A stretch of 64,000 bases of DNA from Streptomyces sp. NBC_00223 (lineage in GTDB: Bacteria > Actinomycetota > Actinomycetes > Streptomycetales > Streptomycetaceae). The notes under the pieces are model-generated. The model worked only from the letters and a program-made list of their open reading frames with translations. It had not been told where the DNA came from and did not search any database. Every line of letters begins with the position of its first letter. The first letter of the stretch is position 1. Below, piece after piece: positions 1 through 8,714 of the stretch. The stretch lies in contig NZ_CP108109.1 of NCBI RefSeq assembly GCF_036199905.1, forward strand, positions 2,046,001-2,110,000, in the 5' to 3' direction. Both the position numbers and the translations under genes were made by a program.

Positions 1-1466
1 GTGTCGGACTCGTCCGCGGCGTACAGGCCCAGGGTGACACTCGCGTTGGCGTGTGCTGCGGCGTCCCTGATCCTGGGGGTGAGGTCGAATTCGAGGTTGC
101 CGGCCGGGCAGGCGCTGCCCCAGCCCTTGGACTGGTCGACCGTGGCCAGCGGTGAGGAGCCGATCTTCGCGGGCTGGTTGTTCCAGGTGGTGCGGGAGGT
201 GATCGGGCCGGTCTGCCAGAGCTGGACCGGGCGTGCCTGGCACGACCACGACCAGGTGTTCTTGATCCGGAACGTCGAGGAGATCACCCCGGCGTTCTCG
301 ATGTTCGAGATGTCCCACTGGAAGAACGACCGCGACAGCCCGTTCGTCTCCGCCTCGTACCCGACGCGGGCGACCTCGTTGGCGTTCCAGAAGGACGTCG
401 TGGGGTACTTCTTGTAGACCCGCGTCCAGTTCTGCCGCTTGCCCCACGCCCACGACGGATCGATGTACACCGGATACTGAGTACCGGCACCGGTCAGCAG
501 GGCCTGGTCCGGGGTGATCGACAGCGTACTGCCGCTGACCGACGTGGCCATCTGCGCGTCCCGCGCACCCGGCGGCGGCTCGAACACACCACCCGCATCA
601 CCGGCAGCCAGAGTCCCGGCCCTGGCCCTGGCCGACTTGGCGGCGGCCGTGCCGGTCGTGCCGCTGGTCTGCGTGGTGGAGTCCCACATCAGCGGCGTCG
701 GACTGGTGAACACCGTCTGCCCCGCCGGATCCGTCGCCGTGATACTGCCCGTATCCGCGTCCGAGGCCACCGACAGCCCCACCGTACTCATCGTGTACCG
801 CAACGTCGCCAGCGCCGGATTCCGCGCGGCGGCGGCCGACTTCACCACGATCAGCTGCGAGAACCCCTCCACCTCCGCCTTCAGCCGCACATCCACACCC
901 GGCAGGACATCCGCGTACGTCGCCACATTCCCCTCCAGCACCGGAACCGGCAACGCCGACGGCCACGACAGCGTCAGCGTCCGCCCGTCCTTCACCCCCG
1001 ACAGCAGCGGACCCGTACCCCCACCCGAAAACACCACCGCCACCGACACCGCCCGCGGCACCACACTCCCGTCCCCCGCGAACACCAACGACGGATCCGC
1101 CGCCACCCACACCCCACCCCGGAACACCCGCACCGGCGAACCGTAACGCCGCACCGCGAACGAACCATCCGGATCCGCCCACTCATCCGACAACTCCGTC
1201 CGCGCCGACACCACCTCCACCGCCACACCCGACGACCGCGCCTCCCCCAACGCCCGGTCCTCCTCCGACACCGACCCGTCATCCACCCCCGAAGACCCGG
1301 CCAGGGCACCGGCTTTCGTGACGGTGGCCGGAGCCGACTCCGGCGCGGCGGCCGCATTCGTGGCGAGCGGAAGCAGACCGGCTATGACCGCGGCCGCGGC
1401 CCCCGTGACCGTCATACGGCGGACATGCCCTCGCATCCGCGGACCGCCGCGCCTCTTTCGGAACAT
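1..1466 (-). CDS. Secreted DNRLRE-domain protein, C-terminus outside window
   Basis: Open minus-strand frame from ATG at 1466 to the window edge (about 488 codons). An AAAGGA-type ribosome site lies about 7 nt before the ATG. The N-terminus has a basic stretch, a hydrophobic segment (about residues 18-35) and an Ala-rich cleavage region, so it looks exported. The middle holds a beta-rich region, followed by a stretch starting near 'YPVYIDPSW' that matches the DNRLRE fold of large Streptomyces wall-associated or RHS-type exoproteins ('FFQWDIS', 'TTWNNQP', 'FDLTP'). Many relatives continue into RHS/YD repeats or a polymorphic toxin end, but the C-terminus is not visible, so the activity is unknown. 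Confidence 0.8.
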   Translation of the reverse strand, partial: MFRKRRGGPRMRGHVRRMTVTGAAAAVIAGLLPLATNAAAAPESAPATVTKAGALAGSSGVDDGSVSEEDRALGEARSSGVAVEVVSARTELSDEWADPDGSFAVRRYGSPVRVFRGGVWVAADPSLVFAGDGSVVPRAVSVAVVFSGGGTGPLLSGVKDGRTLTLSWPSALPVPVLEGNVATYADVLPGVDVRLKAEVEGFSQLIVVKSAAAARNPALATLRYTMSTVGLSVASDADTGSITATDPAGQTVFTSPTPLMWDSTTQTSGTTGTAAAKSARARAGTLAAGDAGGVFEPPPGARDAQMATSVSGSTLSITPDQALLTGAGTQYPVYIDPSWAWGKRQNWTRVYKKYPTTSFWNANEVARVGYEAETNGLSRSFFQWDISNIENAGVISSTFRIKNTWSWSCQARPVQLWQTGPITSRTTWNNQPAKIGSSPLATVDQSKGWGSACPAGNLEFDLTPRIRDAAAHANASVTLGLYAADESD

Positions 1467-1945
1467 CGTATTCCTTTTTCTCGTCCGGACATCCCCGGCC
1501 GGACTCTATAGCGAGACACATTCCCGCCCGCGGCTGTTCCCGCCGATATACGCAGACGGCCACACCGATCCGGTTGTACGGAAGGGTGCGGCATACGGCA
1601 CCCACACCACGCGGGCGTCGATGCCGATCACCCCTTGTGCCCGAAAAGTCATGCTTGACAGTGGCATTTCGAAGCGGTTATCACGCGGGCGGAGACCGGC
1701 ACCCGGAAGAGGATTCATAAAAAGATCCCCAATTATTTCTCTCCTGGCAGCGGCCGACCAACCATTGTTAAATTCCGGCCCTCATTGCAATGACGGCAAG
1801 GGGTGGGGTGTCGGCCACGCCCTGGAGAGAGCCCAGGGTCAACTGTTTCCACCCGGCGGTCCCGGAGAACCGTTCGGTCCGGATCGCGGCGGCCTGCGGA
1901 AAACGGCCGCGCGGCCGTCCCGCCTCCTCTGCTAGCGTGGTCGGC
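1467..1945. other. Intergenic region between divergent genes
   Basis: About 480 bases with no convincing gene. The minus strand has a TATAGAGT box (reverse of 1503-1510) about 37 nt before the start of the DNRLRE gene that could be its -10 element. The right end carries the promoter for the threonine leader described separately. Confidence 0.4.
1933..1938 (+). promoter_or_regulatory. Putative -10 box of a leaderless leader-peptide transcript
   Basis: TAGCGT fits the actinobacterial TANNNT -10 pattern. It ends 7 nt before the A of the leader-peptide ATG at 1946, which is where transcription would be expected to start. The leader mRNA would therefore be leaderless, which explains the missing ribosome site. 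No good -35 hexamer is visible. Confidence 0.5.
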
Positions 1946-1996
1946 ATGAAGCGCGCTGCCATGACGACGACGCCGGAGAGTGTCCCGGCGCGCTGA
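1946..1996 (+). CDS. Threonine attenuation leader peptide
   Basis: A 16-residue frame, MKRAAMTTTPESVPAR, with three consecutive ACG threonine codons at positions 7-9. It lies 85 nt before a threonyl-tRNA synthetase gene and 15 nt before a strong hairpin. This is the usual layout of ribosome-mediated attenuation: stalling at the Thr run when charged Thr-tRNA is scarce would alter folding of the downstream hairpin. Function is inferred from codon run, position and hairpin. Trp and branched-chain leaders of this kind are known in actinobacteria; I do not know of a described Thr one. Confidence 0.6.
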   Translation: MKRAAMTTTPESVPAR

Positions 1997-2011
1997 CAGC
2001 TGTTTTGGTCC

Positions 2012-2041
2012 GAAGCCCCGGGGCGAGTGCCCCGGGGCTTC
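2012..2041 (+). terminator. Attenuator hairpin before threonyl-tRNA synthetase
   Basis: Perfect 13-bp stem GAAGCCCCGGGGC / GCCCCGGGGCTTC with a four-base GAGT loop, 15 nt after the leader stop and 40 nt before the synthetase start. There is no U-tract, as is common in high-GC actinobacteria. Read as an attenuation terminator because of its position. Confidence 0.6.
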
Positions 2042-2081
2042 GCCTTGCGGTCACTCGCCCTCCGTACACGAGGAGACCGCC

Positions 2082-3308
2082 ATGCACGACCACCGCAAGC
2101 TCGGCCGCGAGCTGGGCCTGTTCGACACCGACCCGCTGATCGGCGCGGGGCTGCCTTACTGGCTGCCCGACGGCGCGGCCGTGCGGCACACCCTGGAGGA
2201 GTACATCCGCGCCGCCGAGCGGCGGGCGGGCTACCGGCACGTCTACTCGCCGGTGCTCGGCAAGCGGGAGCTGTACGAGATCTCCGGCCACTGGTCGCAC
2301 TACAGCGACGACATGTTCCCGCCGATGGACCTGGGCGGTGAGCAGGTCGTCCTGCGGCCGAGCCTGTGTCCCCACCACGCGGTGATCTACCGGTCCCGCT
2401 CCCACAGCTACCGCGAACTCCCGCTGCGCATGGCCGAGTTGGGCGGCATGTACCGCTCGGAGCTGTCGGGCGTGCTCGGCGGGCTGACCCGTGTCCGGGC
2501 CATCCAGCTGAACGACGCGCACATCTTCTGCACCCTGGACCAGGCCGCCGACGAGGCGCGGGCCGCCCTGGAGATGATCCGCCGGGCGTACGAAGCGCTC
2601 GGCATCAGCCCGGCCCGCTACCGGCTCTCCCTTCCCGGCCCGGGCGGGAAGTACGTCGCCGCCCCCGAGATGTGGCAGCGGTCGACCGCCCTGCTCACCG
2701 ATGTCCTCGACCGCTCCGGACTTCCCTACGAGGCGGCCGAGGGCGAGGCCGCGTTCTACGGCCCCAAGATCGACGTCCAGGTCGTCGACGGCGCCGGCCG
2801 GGAGTCCACCCTGTCCACCGTCCAGATCGACTTCCACCAGCCCGAGCGGTTCGATCTGCACTACATCGGCGCGGACGGCGCGAAACACCGGCCGGTCATG
2901 GTCCACCGGAGCATCATCGGCAGCGTGGAGCGGGCCGTCGCCCATCTCATCGAGCAGCACGGCGGGGCCTTCCCCGCCTGGCTCGCCCCCGTCCAACTGG
3001 TGGTCCTCCCCGTCTCCGCGGCCGAACTGCCCGACGCCGAGGCGCTGGTACGGCGTTGCGCCGGCCTCGGGCTGCGCGCGGAGATCTCCGGGCCGGAGCA
3101 CGGCACCCTCGGCGCCCGGGTCCGGGAGGCCCGCCTGGTGCCGTACCAGGCGGTGATCGGCGCCAGGGAGGCCGCCGCCGACCATGTCGCCCTGCGGCTG
3201 CGGGACGGACGCCGCCTCGGCCCGCGGGCCGCCGACGACGTCCTCACCCGTATCGGCGCTCTGGTCGGCGCCCACAGCACCGATCTGTGGGACGGCCCGG
3301 TGCCGTAA
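2082..3308 (+). CDS. Short threonyl-tRNA synthetase (catalytic core plus anticodon domain)
   Basis: 408 residues, against about 640-680 for housekeeping ThrRS: the N-terminal TGS and editing domains are absent. The class II core is intact. The zinc ligands are all present (Cys96 in 'RPSLCPHH', His147 in 'NDAHIFC', His275 in 'VMVHRS'), as is the motif 2 arginine in 'YRSELSG'. An HGTP anticodon-binding domain fills the last ~100 residues. The start at 2082 follows an AGGAGA site. It would charge tRNA-Thr without self-editing. Extra ThrRS copies are known self-resistance proteins in producers of ThrRS inhibitors such as borrelidin or obafluorin, or starvation-induced spares; no inhibitor pathway is visible here. 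The Thr leader upstream suggests induction on Thr-tRNA shortage. Confidence 0.9.
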   Translation: MHDHRKLGRELGLFDTDPLIGAGLPYWLPDGAAVRHTLEEYIRAAERRAGYRHVYSPVLGKRELYEISGHWSHYSDDMFPPMDLGGEQVVLRPSLCPHHAVIYRSRSHSYRELPLRMAELGGMYRSELSGVLGGLTRVRAIQLNDAHIFCTLDQAADEARAALEMIRRAYEALGISPARYRLSLPGPGGKYVAAPEMWQRSTALLTDVLDRSGLPYEAAEGEAAFYGPKIDVQVVDGAGRESTLSTVQIDFHQPERFDLHYIGADGAKHRPVMVHRSIIGSVERAVAHLIEQHGGAFPAWLAPVQLVVLPVSAAELPDAEALVRRCAGLGLRAEISGPEHGTLGARVREARLVPYQAVIGAREAAADHVALRLRDGRRLGPRAADDVLTRIGALVGAHSTDLWDGPVP

Positions 3309-3329
3309 CGGACAGCGGCCCGCCGGGAG

Positions 3330-4400
3330 TCAGGGGCGTTCGCCGGGCTTGTCGACGACGCCCCAGGCGTTGCGGGCGGTGATGAACACGGAGCCGGAGG
3401 CCCGGTTCGGGGCGGGTTTGGCCGAGGGGAGGCCCTTGGGGGGATCGATCGGCGCGGCGCGGTCGATCTCCGCCAGGTAGGCGTAGGTGCGGGGGTCGAA
3501 GAAGAGTTCCTGTTTGCCCAGGTGGCCGGAGGCGGAGGGCCGGGTGTAGGTGACGGTCACGCCGATGGCCGGGCGTCCGATCGGGTCCTTGATGTTCTGT
3601 TCCACCCGGGCGCCGGGGATCCTGGCCAGGGCCCGGAACAGGCCGGCCTGGGCGTTGGGCGGGATCAGGACGGAACGGTAGAGGACGTCGATCTCCCGCC
3701 AGTCGCGTTCGGCCGCGGTCTCGCCCTTGATGTCGCCGATGGCGTGCTTCTCACGGATGCGCCGCATCATCAGGTCGGGGTCGCTCGGCAGCGTGGCGAG
3801 GAAGTCGTAGAACTGACGCTGGGAACGGTCGTCGTAGCCCTCCTTCTTCCACTTCGCCTCCTGGTTGGGCCCGTACCAGACCTGGAGCTTGTCCGGGTCG
3901 AAGCCCGTGCGATCACCGTCGGGAGGGGTGCCGGGCAGATGCGCCTCGCCCGTACCGTCCCAACGGGTCCAGCTCTCCGACGTCTGCGGTTCGCCCGGCC
4001 TGAGGCCGGTGCTCTTCTCGTAGACCCACTGCTTCGGGCCCGGCTCGGCCGCGCCGAACTTCTCGACGGTGGCCGCGGCCAGTTCGAGGGTGTCGGCCGA
4101 GGCCCGGGCGGACAGCACCTGCCTGCCGGTGGGCGCGTGCTGTCCGGGGGTTGCCGTGGGGGTGCCGTCGCCGGGCAGGGCGGCCAGGACCCCGCCGGTC
4201 ACGGCGAGGGCCGCGGTCGCCGCGACGGCCACCAGGACCACCCTGCGGCGGGGGGACGGAATCCGGGGCGAGGCCGCCGGCCGGCCGGCGGCCTCGCGCG
4301 CGAACTCCTGGACGAGAGCCGCCCGTTGCGGCGCGAGCCGGTCGCTGTCGGGCAGGGGGGCGTCGGCGCGCAGGGCGCGCGGTCGGTCGAGCTCGTTCAT
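3330..4400 (-). CDS. CU044_5270-family membrane protein (sigma-factor partner)
   Basis: 356 residues starting at ATG 4400, overlapping the sigma-factor stop by 4 nt, so translationally coupled. The N-terminal ~50 residues are cytoplasmic and charged. One transmembrane helix follows an Arg-rich stop (about residues 52-72, 'RRRVVLVAVAATAALAV'). The rest is an extracellular domain with aromatic-rich patches such as 'WKKEGYDDRSQRQFYDFL'. This architecture recurs directly downstream of ECF sigma genes in Streptomyces, which suggests an anti-sigma or signal-sensing role. No canonical zinc anti-sigma motif is present, so that role is inferred from position. Confidence 0.8.
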   Translation of the reverse strand: MNELDRPRALRADAPLPDSDRLAPQRAALVQEFAREAAGRPAASPRIPSPRRRVVLVAVAATAALAVTGGVLAALPGDGTPTATPGQHAPTGRQVLSARASADTLELAAATVEKFGAAEPGPKQWVYEKSTGLRPGEPQTSESWTRWDGTGEAHLPGTPPDGDRTGFDPDKLQVWYGPNQEAKWKKEGYDDRSQRQFYDFLATLPSDPDLMMRRIREKHAIGDIKGETAAERDWREIDVLYRSVLIPPNAQAGLFRALARIPGARVEQNIKDPIGRPAIGVTVTYTRPSASGHLGKQELFFDPRTYAYLAEIDRAAPIDPPKGLPSAKPAPNRASGSVFITARNAWGVVDKPGERP

Positions 4401-5074
4401 GCCGGGTCCCCTTCGGGTACGTGCGGTGCGGACAGTGCTGACGGTTCGGCCGGTGCGGACGTCTCTTTGACGGGGCCGGGCGCGCTGCCGGCGGCGCGGA
4501 GTTTCCCTCGGGCGCGGTGGAGCCGGGAGCGGACGGTGCCGACGGGGATGTCCAGGGCCTGGGCGATCTCCTGGTAGGTGAAGTCGGCCCAGCACAGGAG
4601 CAGCAGCGCGTGCCGGTCCCCTTCGGAGAGCTTGGCCAGCGCCCGGGCCAGGGGGCCGAACGCGGCCTGGGCGACGAGGCGGTCGTCGGCGGAGTCGGTC
4701 CAGCTCTCGGCCACCGGGTCGTGCCCGGTGCGGGCCAGCAGCTTCAGCGCCCTGACCTCCTCGCGGCGGTGCCGGCTGATCAGCCGGGCCGCGATTCCGT
4801 GCAGCCACGGCCGTACACCGGCGCGCCCGCTGTCGTAGCGGGCCCGTATCCGGAAGGCCGTCAGGAATGTCTCGGCGGTGATGTCGTCGGCCGCGTCACA
4901 TCCAAGCCGCCGGGTGACGTACCGGTGGATGGCGGGGGCATGACGGTCGAAGAGCGCGGCGAAGCGCTCCGGGTCGTCGAGCGACGCCGCGATCACCGCG
5001 GCATCCGCGTCCGCCGCCGCGTCGGCACCGGGCGGGCCGGTCTCCGGGGAGGACCGGCACAGCGAATCGGTCAT
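4397..5074 (-). CDS. ECF-family RNA polymerase sigma factor
   Basis: 225 residues. Region 2 runs over about residues 35-110 ('FAALFDRHAPAIHRYVTRRLG', 'DITAETFLTAFR') and region 4 over about 150-205 ('LSEGDRHALLLLCWADFTY', 'EIAQALDIPVGTVRSRLHRA'), the latter being a clear helix-turn-helix. The start at 5074 places the protein at normal ECF length; upstream in-frame starts would only add an unlikely low-complexity extension. Cotranscribed with the overlapping membrane partner. A C-terminal tail of about 25 residues is Pro/Ala-rich. Confidence 0.9.
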   Translation of the reverse strand: MTDSLCRSSPETGPPGADAAADADAAVIAASLDDPERFAALFDRHAPAIHRYVTRRLGCDAADDITAETFLTAFRIRARYDSGRAGVRPWLHGIAARLISRHRREEVRALKLLARTGHDPVAESWTDSADDRLVAQAAFGPLARALAKLSEGDRHALLLLCWADFTYQEIAQALDIPVGTVRSRLHRARGKLRAAGSAPGPVKETSAPAEPSALSAPHVPEGDPA

Positions 5075-5159
5075 CAGCAGTCCATGGGGTCGGAGGAGAA
5101 GAACAGCGGTCACCTGTACTTGCCATCCGACCGGAAAAGGGTTCACGACGCGGGAGCGG

Positions 5160-5448
5160 GGGTGCGCGGCTGCCGGTCTCCGCCGCCCTGACCGGCAAGG
5201 CGCCCCGGCGAGGTGGCCACCGGCGCGACGCCCGTACGGCTCGCCTTCGACACCCTGCGCGGTACGTTCCGGGTGCACCGGGGGGATGGCACGGTGACCG
5301 AGCACAACTCCCGTACCGGCGTGCTCAAGGCGACCGTCGCGGTGGGCGGCCGCCCGCGGAACCCCGCCCTCGACGTGCTCACCGGCAAGCTGTACGTGGA
5401 CGACTTCGGCTCGGCAGCGTGTCCGCGCTCAACGCCCGTACAGCAGCG
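5160..5448 (+). pseudogene. Frameshifted fragment of a YncE-type beta-propeller surface protein
   Basis: About 85 residues read like two NHL/YncE propeller repeats ('VATGATPVRLAFDTLRGTF', then 'GKLYVDDFGS'). After 'DDFGS' the expected 'GSVSALNART' continues only in another frame, at about 5412-5440, so a base has been lost. There is no signal peptide, start or remaining repeats. A decayed remnant of a secreted repeat protein. Confidence 0.5.
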
Positions 5449-5490
5449 GCGGCCGCTCCTCCCCCGGGCCGTACGCGGCACGGCAGTACG

Positions 5491-5520
5491 CGGCACGGCC
5501 CTTCCCCGGGGGCCGTGCCG
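5491..5520 (-). terminator. Terminator hairpin after the sulfonate operon
   Basis: Perfect 11-bp stem CGGCACGGCCC / GGGCCGTGCCG with an 8-nt loop, 17 nt beyond the stop of the M20 hydrolase. It suits the 3' end of the long minus-strand operon. Confidence 0.6.
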
Positions 5521-5536
5521 CGTGCTGGGGGGAGGG

Positions 5537-6694
5537 TCAGGCGGCGGGTTCGGCGAGGCGGCGCAGGGCCAGCTCCGTGAGGAGGGCGGCGCCGTCGGGG
5601 AGGACCGCGTCGTCGAAGGCCGCGTCGGGCGCGTGGTTGCCGGGGGCCGTGGCCGGGTCGCGGTCGGGCGGGCAGGCGCCGAGGCCGGTCATGACGCCCG
5701 GGACCTCGGCCAGCACCCGGCCGATGTCGTCGGAGACCAGGGCCGGGCGGGTGTCACGGACGAAGCGCTCGGGTCCGAAGAGTTCGGCGACGGCCGCGCC
5801 CACCCGATCGGCCTCGGACTCGTCGTTGACGGTGGCCGGGTATCCGGGGACGTACGCGACCTCCACGTCCAGGCCGTGCGCCGCGCCGATGCCGAGGGCG
5901 GTGCGCTCGGCGACGGCGGCGAGCCGGGCGAGGGTGCTGTCGGACAGCGCGCGCAGCGTGGCCTCGATACGGGCCCGCTCCGGGATGATGTTGGCCTGCG
6001 TACCCGCGTGAACCGTGCCGACGGTGAGCACGACCGGATCGAAGGCGTCGAACTGACGTGCCGTCACCGTGTGCAGCGCGGTGATCAGTTCGGCGGTCGC
6101 GGGGATGGGGTCGCGGGCCCGGTGCGGCCATGCCCCGTGACCGCCGGCGCCGCGCAGGGTGACGGCGAGACTGCCGTTGGCGGCCAGCGCGGGTCCCGCG
6201 GTGTTGCTGAACCGCCCCCGAGCCGACGCGGCGCTGGAGTGGAGGGCGTAGGCCGCCACCGGACGGCTGCCCGTGGTGTCGAGCAGCCCCTCCTCCAGCA
6301 TCAGGCGCGCGCCGTCGTGGCCCTCCTCGCCCGGTTGGAACATCAGCAGGACGTCGCCCGCGAACCGGTCCCGCCGGGCGGCGAGCAGCCGTGCGGCGCC
6401 GACCAGCATCGCGGCGTGCTGGTCGTGGCCGCAGGCGTGCCGGGGGCCGTTCGGGAACGGCAGCGCGTCCAGGTCGGCGCGCAGCAGCACGGTCGGCCCC
6501 GGCCGCGCACCGGACACGACGCCCACCACGGAGGTGAGCGCCGTGCCGGTGCGCAGGTCGAGCCCGAGGCCGTCGAGCGCGGCGAGCACGGCCTGCTGGG
6601 TGCGGGGTACGTGCAGGCCGGTCTCGGGGTGCTCGTGCAGGTCGCGGCGCAGCCGGTCGAGTTCCAGCGAGCGGGCGTCCTCCAGCAAGGTCAC
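5537..6694 (-). CDS. M20-family metallo-amidohydrolase
   Basis: 385 residues starting at a GTG (6694) that overlaps the stop of the upstream monooxygenase by 4 nt. The dinuclear-metal signature of the M20D amidohydrolase/IAA-aminoacid hydrolase group is visible: 'HACGHDQHAAM' about residue 85, and the catalytic glutamate in 'QPGEEGHDGA' about residue 120. A dimerisation lid domain follows in the middle, with 'GGHGAWPH'. Such enzymes hydrolyse N-acyl amino acids or related amides. In this operon it could release an amino or acyl part from an imported organosulfur compound. Substrate is inferred only from the neighbours. Confidence 0.85.
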   Translation of the reverse strand: MTLLEDARSLELDRLRRDLHEHPETGLHVPRTQQAVLAALDGLGLDLRTGTALTSVVGVVSGARPGPTVLLRADLDALPFPNGPRHACGHDQHAAMLVGAARLLAARRDRFAGDVLLMFQPGEEGHDGARLMLEEGLLDTTGSRPVAAYALHSSAASARGRFSNTAGPALAANGSLAVTLRGAGGHGAWPHRARDPIPATAELITALHTVTARQFDAFDPVVLTVGTVHAGTQANIIPERARIEATLRALSDSTLARLAAVAERTALGIGAAHGLDVEVAYVPGYPATVNDESEADRVGAAVAELFGPERFVRDTRPALVSDDIGRVLAEVPGVMTGLGACPPDRDPATAPGNHAPDAAFDDAVLPDGAALLTELALRRLAEPAA

Positions 6695-7812
6695 TTCGCG
6701 TCCCCCGCGCCCACCGTGTCCCCCGGGCCCCCGGCGTTCTCGCGCAGCGCCGGCAGTACGGTCTCGGCGATCCGGTACGACTCCTCCAGCAGCGGGTTCC
6801 CGGACAGGATGAACGTGTCGACGCCCAGGCCCTGGAACTCCTTGAGCCGCTCGATGACCTGCTCGGTGCTGCCGACCACGGCGGTGCCGGGCCCGGGGCG
6901 GAACAGGCTCATGCCCGGCCACAGGTTGGGGTGCTTCTCCAACTCCCGTGCGTGCTTGGGCACACGCCCGCCGTGCTGGCGGAACTGCCGTGCCCAGCCC
7001 TCGCCGTCCTTGATCTCCGGGTCACCGAGCATCCGGGTGTACGTCGCCTGGCTGGTGACGTCCAGCAGCCGGTCGGCGGCGGCCCACGCCTGCTCCTCGG
7101 TGTCCCGGACGATCAGGTGCAGCCGCAGCCCGAACCGCAGTTCGCGGCCGAAGTGCGCGGCGCGCTCACGGACCCGGTCCAGCTTCTCCTTGAGCAGGTG
7201 CTGCGGTTCGCCCCAGGTGAGGTAGACGTCGACGTGCTCGGCTGCCATCTCGATGCCGGCCGGGGAGGACCCGCCGAACCACAGCGGGGTGTGCACTCCG
7301 CCCTGGATCGGGGTGAGTTCGCGCAGCGAGGCGCCCGCCTGGGTCAGCTCGTAGAAGCGGCCCTTGTGGTCGAACACCTCACCGGCGGTCAGCCGTTTGA
7401 CGATGTCCCAGTATTCGGCGCTGAGTTGGTAGCGCTCGTCGTGTTCGAGCTGGAGTCCGGCCTGACGCAGCTGCTCGGTCGAGCCGTTGACGACGTTGAA
7501 GCGCAGCCGGTCCGGGCCGAAGAGATGGGCGAAACTGAGGGCCATCTTGGCGAGCTGCGTGGGCGAGACGAGCCCGGGGTGCACCGCGAGCAGCGGCTTG
7601 AAACTCGGCCGGGTGACGGCGGCGACCGCGCTGGCGAGCGGCCATACGTCGTACAGGTCGGTGGCGAACAGCGCGCCGTCGTAACCCTGCCGGTCGACGG
7701 CGACGCCCAACTGCTGGAGATAGGCCAGGTCGACACTGCGGCGGCCGGCCGGCTCCCAGGGGTAGGCGCCTTCGCGGGGGATGATGTACCAGAGGAATTC
7801 GGGGCTGGTCAT
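6691..7812 (-). CDS. ssuD: FMNH2-dependent alkanesulfonate-type monooxygenase (LLM class)
   Basis: 373 residues. ATG 7812 is chosen because GGGAG sits 8 nt upstream; a GTG at 7818 overlapping the previous stop is the alternative. The sequence is a bacterial luciferase-like barrel of the SsuD type ('RLRFNVVNGS', 'EYWDIVKRL', 'GSSPAGIEMAAEHVDVYLTW', 'FILSGNPLLEESYR'). SsuD enzymes cleave C-S bonds of sulfonates with reduced flavin and oxygen, releasing sulfite. No flavin reductase gene is present in the operon, so reduced FMN must come from elsewhere. Related sulfone monooxygenases are possible given the desulfinase-like gene nearby. Confidence 0.85.
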   Translation of the reverse strand: MTSPEFLWYIIPREGAYPWEPAGRRSVDLAYLQQLGVAVDRQGYDGALFATDLYDVWPLASAVAAVTRPSFKPLLAVHPGLVSPTQLAKMALSFAHLFGPDRLRFNVVNGSTEQLRQAGLQLEHDERYQLSAEYWDIVKRLTAGEVFDHKGRFYELTQAGASLRELTPIQGGVHTPLWFGGSSPAGIEMAAEHVDVYLTWGEPQHLLKEKLDRVRERAAHFGRELRFGLRLHLIVRDTEEQAWAAADRLLDVTSQATYTRMLGDPEIKDGEGWARQFRQHGGRVPKHARELEKHPNLWPGMSLFRPGPGTAVVGSTEQVIERLKEFQGLGVDTFILSGNPLLEESYRIAETVLPALRENAGGPGDTVGAGDAK

Positions 7813-7814
7813 GG

Positions 7815-8714
7815 TCACTTCTCCCGGGATGCCAGAGCCTGCGCGGCCGCGGCGTTGAGGCCGGGGTGGCGGGCGTCGGCGACGGTGACGGCGCGCGGCA
7901 GGAAGCCGGCCTCGGCGAGGATGTCGGCGGCCTCCTGCTGTTCGGCCAGGAAGGCGTCGGAGACCGGTTCGGTCCGCCACGGCAGTACGGCCAGCGCCTC
8001 CTGCCAGTCCGCGACCGTACCGCCCTGGTCGTCGGCGGCGATGGCGGCGGCCTCGTCGAGGTGGCCCGCGGCCCAGTCGTCGGCGGCCTGGAGCGCCTGC
8101 GTGATCAGTCCGACCAGGTCGGCGTGGCTGTCGGCGAAGTCCCGGCGGGTGAAGAACACCGAACGGTCGGCGATGAGGTCGCCGGCCTCGGCGAGGGTAC
8201 GGACCCGGCCCTCACGCCGGGCGGCGACCAGTTCGGCGCCCTGGGCCACCCAGGCGTCGATCCGGCCGTCCAGCAGACGGGCGTAGGAGTCGTCGGCCGA
8301 GCGCTCGGCGGTGATGTCGGCGCCGTAGGAAAGGCCGTGCCGGGAGAGGGACTTGCCGAGGAAGTGGGTCTGCCAGGAGCCGATGGCGAGGTGGACCGTA
8401 CGTCCCTTGAGGTCGGCCGTGGACGCGATGTCGCTGTCGGCGCGGACCAGCAGGGCGCCGTGGCCGGGGCGCGGGGCCGAGACGGCGGCGTAGACCAGGT
8501 CGTGCCCGGCCGCCTGCGCCGACAGCGGCGGGGTGGAGCCGGTGCCGCCGAAGTCGATGGTCCCGTCGGCGAGGGCCGCGCCCGTGGCCAGGCCGCCGAC
8601 CGCGTGCCAGGCCACGGTCTCGCCGACCGGGCGCAGCAGGTCCTCCAGCAGGCCGAGCCGGGAGAGGTGGTACAGCGACGGATTGGCCTGGTGGACGCCG
8701 ATGTTGACGGTCAT
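7815..8714 (-). CDS. SsuA/NMT1-like substrate-binding protein without signal peptide
   Basis: 299 residues. It has the SsuA/ThiY-type periplasmic-binding fold ('DGTIDFGGTGSTPPLSA', 'DLKGRTVHLAIGSWQTHF', 'LLDGRIDAWVAQG'). The protein begins directly at the first beta strand (MTVNIGVHQANP) with no signal peptide or lipobox. Its start overlaps the ATPase stop by 4 nt, so the start is fixed and the lack of a leader is real. It is probably cytoplasmic, perhaps an enzyme or sensor reusing the fold, as in the DszB desulfinase. The first residues carry no Cys like that of DszB. Confidence 0.75.
   Translation of the reverse strand: MTVNIGVHQANPSLYHLSRLGLLEDLLRPVGETVAWHAVGGLATGAALADGTIDFGGTGSTPPLSAQAAGHDLVYAAVSAPRPGHGALLVRADSDIASTADLKGRTVHLAIGSWQTHFLGKSLSRHGLSYGADITAERSADDSYARLLDGRIDAWVAQGAELVAARREGRVRTLAEAGDLIADRSVFFTRRDFADSHADLVGLITQALQAADDWAAGHLDEAAAIAADDQGGTVADWQEALAVLPWRTEPVSDAFLAEQQEAADILAEAGFLPRAVTVADARHPGLNAAAAQALASREK

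Noticed and set aside
1946..2041. T-box riboswitch before ThrRS
   Set aside because: No T-box consensus or specifier stem found. A translated Thr-run peptide with a hairpin explains the region better.
1932..3275. 447-codon minus-strand frame opposite the ThrRS
   Set aside because: Composition is the usual antisense shadow in high-GC DNA. The plus strand encodes ThrRS with all zinc ligands.
5213..7225. 670-codon plus-strand open frame
   Set aside because: Only its first ~70 codons look like protein (the propeller remnant). The rest is antisense to the M20 and monooxygenase genes, which have clear catalytic motifs and coupled starts.
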